From the NCBI GenBank assembly GCA_029582165.1, contig CM055872.1, positions 30,602,761-30,666,760 of the forward strand: 64,000 nt of DNA. The letters are read 5' to 3'. The notes beneath the pieces were generated by a model. The model was not told the origin of the DNA and made no database searches. It saw only the letters and a list, made by a program, of their open reading frames with translations. The stretch comes from Portulaca oleracea (Eukaryota > Streptophyta > Magnoliopsida > Caryophyllales > Portulacaceae). Made by a program: the position numbers and the translations under genes. Positions 55,060 through 64,000 of this stretch are shown piece by piece. Each line of letters starts with the position of its first letter. Positions within the stretch are counted from its first letter, which is position 1.

Positions 55060-56523
55060 TCAATAAAGATCAACAGAGGTCCCAGTTGACCTTCCATCAA
55101 CTCCTCTTTTTGCAACAGGCTCCCACTTGAACTGATCACGCCCCTGCAACTTCGACATACGCATCATCGTCAACAACTTAGGGGAATTTTGGATTGGAAG
55201 TTTACCTCGTGTTGAACTTGTCGAATTCCCGTGCAGGTTAGATGCGCTTCTCGGCTGACCATCCGTTCCCGTAGCCTCGACCGGAAACCTCCTCGTTTCT
55301 GGTACCCTTCTCTCATCAGAGAAGCTAACACGCCTTTGACGAGCATGAACAGGCATGTTAGAATTATCAATGGCAGAATATAGTTTTCCCTTTTTCCTGC
55401 CATTTGCAATTATCAGAGATCCTTTCGTTACCCTCCAATAACCATCTTCAAATCTCGTCGTGAGCCCCTCCTCATCTAGTTGACTCACAGATACAAGGTT
55501 CTTGGACAGACTTGGGATATACCGAACATTCTTCAACCTCCAAGTTCCACCTTTAGAAGTTTTAATGTTCACATCACCTCTTCCTAGCACCTTTAGGTTG
55601 TGACCGTTTGCAAGTCTAACCCTGCCAAACCTCCCACTCACAAAATTGCTAAAGGCCTCCCTCCTAGATGAAGAGTAAAACGAAGCACCCGAATCTATCA
55701 CCCAACTCCCTTCTGACTTGTCAACACTAATAGTTAGGACATCACCCAAATCCTCAGCAGAATTTACCGAGTCATGGTTATTATAACTGCTCTTCCTTGG
55801 TTTAGGACAATCCCTACGAAAATGACCTCTATCACCACAGTTCCAACACAACACTTGCTCCATGTTTCGACCTCTGGATTTTGATCGACCCCGACCCGAA
55901 CTCCCACTATTCCTCCTATCCCTGACAGTCAAAGCATTCCCCGAAGACTCAGACACATCGGAATCTTTCCTACGAATACTTTCATTTAGGACAAAGTCTC
56001 TAATTTCCCCAAACTTTAGTTTCTCATTCTTCTTAGTTGAAGAAGTTACAAAAGTCACAAAATTTTCCCAAGACATAGGTAGGGTAGCCAATAGTATGTT
56101 AGCGTTCATCTCATCGTCGAAATTAAATCCCACAGAGGTCAACTTTGATAGTATTATATTCAACTCATTCATACTATCATGCATATCACCAGACTCTTGC
56201 ATCTTAAATTCAAACAAACGACGTTACACATATACCTTGTTCACCGCCGAAGGTTTCTCATATGTGTTTTGCAAAGCCTCGAGCAGATCTTTCGTCGTTT
56301 TCTGATCTTTGACTTTGAAAGCCACGTTCCGAGCTAGCGTGAGCCTGACCGTACTGAATGTCTGACCATCAAGCTCTTCCCAATCCTTCTGTTCCATCTC
56401 TTTTGGCTTATCACCCATCGCAAGATGCAACCTTTGCTGGCGGAGCACATCCTCAACGCGCATCCTCCACCATGCGTAGTCTTTCCCATCGAACTCCGGA
56501 ATCTTCACAATTGCGCCCGCCAT
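55060..56523 (-). pseudogene. Copia gag-protease, array unit B (best preserved)
   Basis: Gag start at 56,523. Only one stop, the TAA (56,221-56,223) between NKVYV and RRLFEFKMQES, interrupts an otherwise open frame of about 485 codons. Domains in order: N-terminal gag (56,523-56,224), gag core (NELNIILSKLTSVGF), basic RS-rich segment, zinc knuckle CWNCGDRGHFRRDC, protease DSGASF, then KNLVSVSQLDEEGLTTRFED. It ends RSTGTSVDLY at 55,060. In the copia family the gag makes the particle and the protease cuts it. All enzymes for reverse transcription are missing. Confidence 0.9.
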
Positions 56524-56575
56524 TGCTTCTTAGTCTGCAAATCAACCACGCTCCAACCAAAGCTCTGATACCACT

Positions 56576-57105
56576 TGTTAGGATTCTCAGGGCGTGGTTA
56601 GCAGACAAACAATAATAAGGGCGAAAAATAAATAAAGATTCGACACAAGGAATTAACGTGGAAAAACCCAAACCGAGAAAAAACCACGAACGATGCACTA
56701 TCAGAGGATTACAACGGTGTTTCAGAGATTCCCAAACCTCCACAATCTCTCACAGCTTTCCTAGAGTTACAACCTGAGAACTCAACACTCACAGTTGAGC
56801 CTCACACAACTCCCTCAGGAACATAGAGATTACAGGTCAATCTCTTGTGGTATAAGGTGAAACACTCTCAATTTCTATTGTGATATAAATCAAGGAGAAC
56901 AAGACCCCTATATATAGGAGGAGGATGACTACTCATCAAGCCACCAAGCAAGACAATCAATTAGCACCAATCAAGGCACCAATCAATCCACCAATCAAGG
57001 TACTAAATTGGTCTCCCACTTAGCACCAATCAAGGCACTAATTAATCCACCAATCAAGGTACTCAATTGGTCTCCCACTTAGCAAATTGGTCTTCACACC
57101 CAACA
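56576..57105 (-). repeat. Array LTR 3 (530 bp)
   Basis: Same ends and length as LTR 2, almost identical in sequence. Confidence 0.9.
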
Positions 57106-57308
57106 ATCTCCCACTTGAAGACCAATTGCAAACGCAGTCTTCTACCACTTCAACATCTTCTTGAATCCTCTAGTGCATCCGTCTCGACCTTGTTCAATAA
57201 AGATCAACAGAGGTCCCAGTTGACCTTCCATCGACTCCTCTTTTTGCAATGTGCTCCCACTTGAATCGATCACGCCCGCAACTTCGACATACGCATCATC
57301 ACAACAAC

Positions 57309-58645
57309 TTAGGGAATTTTGATTGGAAGTTTACCTCGTGTTGAACTTGTCAATTCCGTCTGAGTTAGATGCGCTTCTCGGTGACCATCCGCGTTCCGTA
57401 ACCTCGACCGGAAACCTCCTCGTTTCCGGTACCCTTCTCTCATCAGAGAAGCTAACACGCCTTTGACGAGCATGAGCAGCATGTTAGAATTATCAATGGC
57501 GTAATATAGTTTCCTTTTCCGCCATTTGCAATTATCAGAGATCCTTTCGTTACCCTCCAATAACCATCTTCAAATCTCGTCGTGAGCCCCTCCTCATCTA
57601 GTTGACTCACAGATACAAGGTTCTTGGTCAGACTTGGGATATACCGAACATTCTTCAACCTCCAAGTTCCACCTTTAGAAGTTTTAATGTTCACATCACC
57701 TCTTCCTAGCACCTTTAGGTTGTGACCGTTTGCAAGTCTAACCCTGCCAAACCTCCCACTCACAAAATTGCTAAAGGCCTCTCTCCTAGATGAAGAGTGA
57801 AACGAAGCACCCGAATCTATCACCCAACTCCTTTCTGACTTGTCAACACTAATAGTTAGGACATCACCCAAATCCTCAGCAGAATTTACCGAGTCATGGT
57901 TATTATAACTGCTCTTCCTTGGTTTAGGACAATCCCTACGAAAATGACCTCTATCACCACAGTTCCAACACAACACTTGCTCCATGTTTCGACTTCTGGA
58001 TTTTGATCGACCCCGACCCGAACTCCCACTATTCCTCCTATCCCTGACAGTCAAAGCATTCCCCGAAGACTCAGACACATCGGAATCTTTCCTACGAATA
58101 CTTTCATTTAGGACAAAGTCTCTAATTTCCCCAAACTTTAGTTTCTCATTCTTCTTAGTTGAAGAAGTTACAAAAGTCACAAAATTTTCCCAAGACATAG
58201 GTAGGGTAGCCAATAGTATGTTAGCGTTCATCTCATCGTCGAAATTAAATCCCACAGAGGTCAACTTTGATAGTATTATATTCAACTCATTCATACTATC
58301 ATGCATATCACCAGACTCTTGCATCTTAATTTCAAACAAACGACGTTACACATATACCTTGTTCACCACCGAAGGTTTCTCATAAATGTTTTGCAAAGCC
58401 TTGAGCAGATCTTTCGTCGTTTTCTGATCTTTGACGTTGAAAGCCACATTCCGAGCTAGCATCAGCCTGACCGTACTGAATGTCTGACCATCAAGCTCTT
58501 CCCAATCCTTCTGTTCCATCTCTTTTGGCTTATCACCCATCGCAAGATGCAACCTTTGCTGGCGGAGCACATCCTCAACGCGCATCCTCCACCATGCGTA
58601 GTCTTTCCCATTGAACTCCGGAATCTTCACAATTGCGCCCGCCAT
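57309..58645 (-). pseudogene. Copia gag-protease, array unit C
   Basis: Gag start 58,645 with the shared TAA near 58,343. The frame is then open to about 57,452, where a run of small deletions (57,240-57,530) shifts it. Zinc knuckle and protease motifs are intact. The 3' tail is damaged compared with unit B. Confidence 0.87.
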
Positions 58646-58697
58646 TGCTTCTTAGTATGCAAATCAACCACGCTCCAACCAAAGCTCTGATACCACT

Positions 58698-59215
58698 TGT
58701 TAGGATTCTTAGGGCGTGCTTAGCAGACAAACAATAATAAGGGCGAAAAATAAATAAAGATTCGACACAAGGAATTAACGTGGAAAAACCCAAACCGGGA
58801 AAAAACCACGAACGATGCACTATCAGAGGATTACAACGGTGTTTCAGAGATTCCCAAACCTCCACAATCTCTCACAGCTTTCCTAGAGTTACAACCTGAG
58901 AACTCAACACTCACAGTTGAGCCTCACACAACTCCCTTAGGAACATAGAGATTACAGGTCAATCTCTTGTGGTATAAGGTTAAACACTCTCAATTGCTAT
59001 TGTGATATAAATCAAGGAGAACAAGACCCCTATATATAGGAGGAGGATGACTACTCATCAAGCCACCAAGCAAGACAATCAATTAGCACCAATCAATCCA
59101 CCAATCAAGGTACTAAATTGGTCTCCCACTTAGCACCAATCAAGGCACTAATTAATCCACCAATCAAGGTACTTAATTGGTCTCCCACTTAGCAAATTGG
59201 TCTTCACACCCAACA
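58698..59215 (-). repeat. Array LTR 4 (518 bp)
   Basis: Lacks 12 bases (one AAGGCACCAATC copy) found in LTRs 1, 2, 3 and 6. LTR 5 shares this deletion. Confidence 0.9.
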
Positions 59216-59303
59216 ATCTCCCACTTGAAGACCAATTGCAAACGCAGTCTTCTACCACTTCAACATCTTCTTGAATACTCTAGTGCATCCGTCTCGACCT
59301 TGT

Positions 59304-60763
59304 TCAATAAAGATCAACAGAGGTCCCAGTTGACCTTCCATCAACTCCTCTTTTTGCAACAGGCTCCCACTTGAACTGATCACGCCCCTGCAACTTCGAC
59401 ATACGCATCATCGTCAACAACTTAGGGGAATTTGTGATTGGTAGTTTACCTCGTGTTGAACTTGTCGAATTCCCGTGCAGGTTAGATGCGCTTCTCGGCT
59501 GACCATCCGTTCCCGTAACCTCGACCGGAAACCTCCTCGTTTCTGGTACCCTTCTCTCATCAGAGAAGCTAACACGCCTTTGACGAGCATGAACAGGCAT
59601 GTTAGAATTATCAATGGCAGAATATAGTTTCCCCTTTTTCCTGCCATTTGCAATTATCAGAGATCCTTTCGTTACCCTCCAATAACCATCTTCAAATCTC
59701 GTCGTGAGCCCCTCCTCATCTAGTTGACTCACAGATACAAGGTTCTTGGTCAGACTTGGGATATACCGAACATTCTTCAACCTCCAAGTTCCACCTTTAG
59801 AAGTTTTAATGTTCACATCACCTCTTCCTAGCACCTTTAGGTTGTGACCGTTTGCAAGTCTAACCCTGCCAAACCTCCCACTCACAAAATTGCTAAAGGC
59901 CTCTCTCCTAGATGAAGAGTGAAACGAAGCACCCGAATCTATCACCCAACTCCTTTCTGACTTGTCAACACTAATAGTTAGGACATCACCCAAATCCTCA
60001 GCAGAATTTATCGAGTCATGGTTATTATAACCGCTCTTCCTGGGCTTAGGACAATCCCTACGAAAATGACCTCTATCACCACAGTTCCAACACAACACTT
60101 GCTCCATGTTTCGACCTCTGGATTTTGATCGACCCACCGAACTCCCACTATTCCTCCTATCCCTGACAGTCAAAGCATTCCCCGAAGACTCAGACACATC
60201 GGAATCTTTCCTACGAATACTTTCATTTAGGACAAAGTCTCTAATTTCCCCAAACTTTAGTTTCTCATTCTTCTTAGTTGAAGAAGTTACAAAAGTCACA
60301 AAATTTTCCCAAGACATAGGTAGGGTAGCCAATAGTATGTTAGCGTTCATCTCATCGTCGAAATTAAATCCCACAGAGGTCAACTTTGATAGTATTATAT
60401 TCAACTCATTCATACTATCATGCATATCACCAGACTCTTGCATCTTAAATTCAAACAAACGACGTTACACATATACCTTGTTCACCGCCGAAGGTTTCTC
60501 ATATGTGTTTTGCAAAGCCTCGAGCAGATCTTTCGTCGTTTTCTGATCTTTGACGTTGAAAGCCACGTTCCGAGCTAGCGTCAGCCTGCCGTACTGAATG
60601 TCTGACCATCAAGCTCTTCCCAATCCTTTTGTTCCATCTCTTTTGGCTTATCACCCATCGCAAGATGCAACCTTTGCTGGCGGAGCACATCCTCAACGCG
60701 CATCCTCCACCATGCGTAGTCTTTCCCATCGAACTCCGGAATCTTCACAATTGCGCCCGCCAT
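59304..60763 (-). pseudogene. Copia gag-protease, array unit D
   Basis: Start 60,763. A 1-base deletion near 60,589 breaks the first gag segment, the shared TAA follows near 60,462, then 384 open codons run to 59,304 with zinc knuckle and DSGASF. The RS-rich segment lacks a few residues (SSVGRSKS against SSGRGRSKS). Confidence 0.88.
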
Positions 60764-60815
60764 TGCTTCTTAGTCTGCAAATCAACCACGCTCCAACCAA
60801 AGCTCTGATACCACT

Positions 60816-61333
60816 TGTTAGGATTCTCAGGGCGTGGTTAGCAGACAAACAATAATAAGGGCGAAAAATAAATAAAGATTCGACACAAGGAATTAACGTG
60901 GAAAAACCCAAACCGGGAAAAAACCACGAACGATGCACTATCAGAGGATTACAACGGTGTTTCAGAGATTCCCAAACCTCCACAATCTCTCACAGCTTTC
61001 CTAGAGTTACAACCTGAGAACTCAACACTCACAGTTGAGCCTCACACAACTCCCTCAGGAACATAGAGATTACAGGTCAATCTCTTGTGGTATAAGGTGA
61101 AACACTCTCAATTGCTATTGTGATATAAATCAAGGAGAACAAGACCCCTATATATAGGAGGAGGATGACTACTCATCAAGCCACCAAGCAAGACAATCAA
61201 TTAGCACCAATCAATCCACCAATCAAGGTACTAAATTGGTCTCCCACTTAGCACCAATCAAGGCCCTAATTAATCCACCAATCAAGGTACTTAATTGGTC
61301 TCCCACTTAGCAAATTGGTCTTCACACCCAACA
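60816..61333 (-). repeat. Array LTR 5 (518 bp)
   Basis: Shares the 12-base deletion with LTR 4. Confidence 0.9.
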
Positions 61334-61369
61334 ATCTCCCACTTGAAGACCAATTGCAAACGCAGTCTT

Positions 61370-62873
61370 CTACCACTTCAACATCTTCTTGAATACTCTA
61401 GTGCATCCGTCTCGACCTTGTTCAATAAAGATCAACAGAGGTCCCAGTTGACCTTCCATCAACTCCTCTTTGCAACAGCTCCCACTGAATCGATCACGCC
61501 CCTGCAACTTCGACATACGCATCATCGTCAACAACTTAGGGGAATTTGTGATTGGTAGTTTACCTCGTGTTGAACTTGTCGAATTCCCGTGCAGGTTAGA
61601 TGCGCTTCTCGGCTGACCATCCGTTCCCGTAACCTCGACCGGAAACCTCCTCGTTTCTGGTACCCTTCTCTCATCAGAGAAGCTAACACGCCTTTGTGAG
61701 CATGAGCAGCATGTTAGAATTATCAATGGCAGAATATAGTTTCCCCTTTTTCCTGCCATTTGCAATTATCAGAGATCCTTTCGTTACCCTCCAATAACCA
61801 TCTTCAAATCTCGTCGTGAGCCCCTCCTCATCTAGTTGACTCACAGATACAAGGTTCTTGGTCAGACTTGGGATATACCGAACATTCTTCAACCTCCAAG
61901 TTCCACCTTTAGAAGTTTTAATGTTCACATCACCTCTTCCTAGCACCTTTAGGTTGTGACCGTTTGCAAGTCTAACCCTGCCAAACCTCCCACTCACAAA
62001 ATTGCTAAAGGCCTCCCTCCTAGATGAAGAGTGAAACGAAGCACCCGAATCTATCACCCAACTCCCTTCTGACTTGTCAACACTAATAGTTAGGACATCA
62101 CCCAAATCCTCAGCAGAATTTACCGAGTCATGGTTATTATAACTGCTCTTCCTTGGTTTAGGACAATCCCTACGAAAATGACCTCTATCACCACAGTTCC
62201 AACACAACACTTGCTCCATGTTTCGACCTCTGGATTTTGATCGACCCCGACCCGAACTCCCACTATTCCTCCTATCCCTGACAGTCAAAGCATTCCCAAG
62301 ACTCGACACATCTAATCTTTCCTACGAATACTTTCATTTAGGACAAAGTCTCTAATTTCCCCAAACTTTAGTTTCTCATTCTTCTTAGTTGAAGAAGTTA
62401 CAAAAGTCACAAAATTTTCCCAAGACATAGGTAGGGTAGCCAATAGTATGTTAGCGTTCATCTCATCGTCGAAATTAAATCCCACAGAGGTCAACTTTGA
62501 TAGTATTATATTCAACTCATTCATACTATCATGCATATCACCAGACTCTTGCATCTTAAATTCAAACAAACGACGTTACACATATACCTTGTTCTCCGCC
62601 GAAGGTTTCTCATATGTGTTTTGCAAAGCCTCGAGCAGATCTTTCGTCGTTTTCTGATCTTTGACGTTGAAAGCCACGTTCCGAGCTAGCGTCAGCCTGA
62701 CCGTACTGAATGTCTGACCATCAAGCTCTTCCCAATCCTTCTGTTCCATCTCTTTTGGCTTATCACCCATCGCAAGATGCAACCTTTGCTGGCGGAGCAC
62801 ATCCTCAACGCGCATCCTCCACCATGCGTAGTCTTTCCCATCGAACTCCAATCTTCACAATTGCGCCCGCCAT
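61370..62873 (-). pseudogene. Copia gag-protease, array unit E
   Basis: The gag start region carries a small deletion just after the ATG (near 62,850), so the frame resumes at EFDGKDYAWW. The shared TAA lies near 62,574, a cluster of small deletions at 62,297-62,315 shifts the frame, and others lie at 61,470-61,490 and near 61,698-61,710. Zinc knuckle and protease motifs are present. Confidence 0.87.
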
Positions 62874-62925
62874 TGCTTCTTAGTCTGCAAATCAACCACG
62901 CTCTAACCAAAGCTCTGATACCACT

Positions 62926-63455
62926 TGTTAGGATTCTCAGGGCGTGGTTAGCAGACAAACAATAATAAGGGCGAAAAATAAATAAAGATTCGACACAAGG
63001 AATTAACGTGGAAAAACCCAAACCGAGAAAAAACCACGAACGATGCACTATCAGAGGATTACAACGGTGTTTCAGAGATTCCCAAACCTCCATAATCTCT
63101 CACAGCTTTCCTAGAGTTACAACCTGAGAACTCAACACTCACAGTTGAGCCTCACACAACTCCTTCAGAAACATAGAGATTACAGGTCAATCTCTTGTGG
63201 TATAAGGTGAAACACTCTCAATTGCTATTGTGATATAAATCAAGGAGAACAAGACCCCTATATATAGGAGGAGGATGACTACTCATCAAGCCACCAAGCA
63301 AGACAATCAATTAGCACCAATCAAGGCACCAATCAATCCACCAATCAAGGTACTAAATTGGTCTCCCACTTAGCACCAATCAAGGCACTAATTAATCCAC
63401 CAATCAAGGTACTCAATTGGTCTCCCACTTAGCAAATTGCTTTTCACACCCAACA
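62926..63455 (-). repeat. Array LTR 6 (530 bp)
   Basis: Full-length type without the 12-base deletion. Confidence 0.9.
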
Positions 63456-63657
63456 ATCTCCCACTTGAAGACCAATTGCAAACGCAGTCTTCTACCACTT
63501 CAATATCTTCTTGAATCCTCTAGTGCATCCGTCTCGACCTTGTTCAATAAAGATCAACAGAGGTCCCAGTTGACCTTCCATCAACTCCTCTTTTTGCAAC
63601 AGGCTCCCACTTGAATCGATCACGCCGCAACTTCGACATACGCATCATCACAACAAC

Positions 63658-64000
63658 TTAGGGGAATTTGGATGGAAGTTTACCTCGTGTTGAACTTGTC
63701 GAATTCCCCGCAGTTAGATGCGCTTCTACCGACCATCCGCTCCTCGTAGCCTCGACCGGAAACCTCCTCGTTTCTGGTACCCTTCTCTCATCAGAGAAGC
63801 TAACACGCCTTTGACGAGCATGAACAGGCATGTTAGAATTATCAATGGCAGAATATAGTTTCCCCTTTTTCCTGCCATTTGAAATTATTTGAGATCCTTT
63901 CGTTACCCTCCAATAACCATCTTCAAATCTCGTCGTGAGCGCCTTCTCATCTAGATGACTCACAGATACAAGGTTCTTGGTCAGACTTGGGATATACCGA
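63658..64000 (-). pseudogene. Copia gag-protease, array unit F, cut by the window end
   Basis: Only the protease-distal part is visible (EDGYWRVTKGS, GKLYSAIDNSNMPVHARQRR). Small deletions at 63,625-63,740 shift the tail. The rest lies beyond 64,000. Confidence 0.85.

Larger units (their letters stand above)
41335..64000 (-). mobile_element. Tandem array of a truncated Ty1/copia element sharing LTRs
   Basis: LTRs start at 41,335, 54,442, 56,576, 58,698, 60,816 and 62,926 (plus-strand coordinates) and end at 52,837, 54,971, 57,105, 59,215, 61,333 and 63,455. Between each pair lies one internal unit on the minus strand: primer site TGGTATCAGAGC, gag, zinc knuckle, protease, a short tail, and a purine tract (AAGTGGGAGAT) next to the following LTR. 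Pre-integrase, integrase, RT and RNase H are all missing. Periods are 2134, 2134 (after subtracting the insertion), 2122, 2118 and 2110. This resembles the TR-GAG type of non-autonomous element in content. The array continues beyond the window. Confidence 0.93.

Noticed and set aside
1..64000. tRNA, rRNA or other structural RNA genes
   Set aside because: I looked for tRNA-like blocks and conserved rRNA stretches. The only tRNA-related sequences are retroelement primer sites.

Overview
This window is plant nuclear DNA from a repeat-rich flowering plant genome. The evidence is plant-specific retroelement lineages (Tat-type Ty3/gypsy with two RNase H domains, Ty1/copia with an initiator-Met tRNA primer site), a CACTA transposon with plant-only accessory domains, Mutator-type foldback elements and GT/AG introns of plant size. 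I could not identify the species, and I see no convincing intact host gene, rRNA or tRNA. Nearly every base that can be assigned belongs to a mobile element, mostly nested.

Layout: 1-4.1 kb is the 3' part of a decayed Ty3/gypsy pol with a possible 3' LTR, and 4.3-4.6 kb is the integrase tail of a second gypsy copy. 5.39-25.85 kb is a large Tat/Ogre-like element: truncated 5' LTR, tRNA-Arg-like primer site, long leader, gag, protease, RT with its core deleted, two RNase H domains, integrase, an 11.6 kb region between pol and the 3' LTR, and a full 3' LTR. That extra region holds two genes on the opposite strand that still carry introns: a DUF7745-like gene (12.5-14.2 kb) and a plant-mobile-domain-like gene (14.9-23.1 kb). 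The second is split by a 4.7 kb LTR-like insertion (15,305-20,042, TSD ATGGG), itself hit by a solo LTR (17,474-18,909). 27.8-30.6 kb is an inverted fragment of a related Tat element whose single LTR has internal sequence on both sides.

30.6-35.4 kb holds minus-strand remnants: a short copia-like LTR followed by a roughly 1 kb array of about 18 small hairpins (GTGAAC/GTTCAC arms, roughly 50 bp period) with compensating base changes, and a Tekay/Del-like LTR. 35.8-40.2 kb carries a cluster of foldback DNA elements, three of them flanked by 9 bp direct repeats.

41.3-64 kb is a tandem array of a truncated copia element (LTR about 530 bp, gag and protease only), at least six internal units sharing single LTRs with a 2.11-2.13 kb period. 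The first LTR is interrupted by a 10,968 bp insertion (TSD ATAAA). Removing it restores a period of exactly 2,134 bp. Within that insertion (LTR-like, about 2.3 kb on its own) sits a 7.7 kb CACTA transposon (TSD TAA) that has lost its TNP2 catalytic domain, keeps a Transposase_24 gene, and carries three long foldbacks. Its right end plus flank was then tandemly duplicated (878 bp period). The order of events can be read as: array, LTR insertion, CACTA insertion, local duplication.
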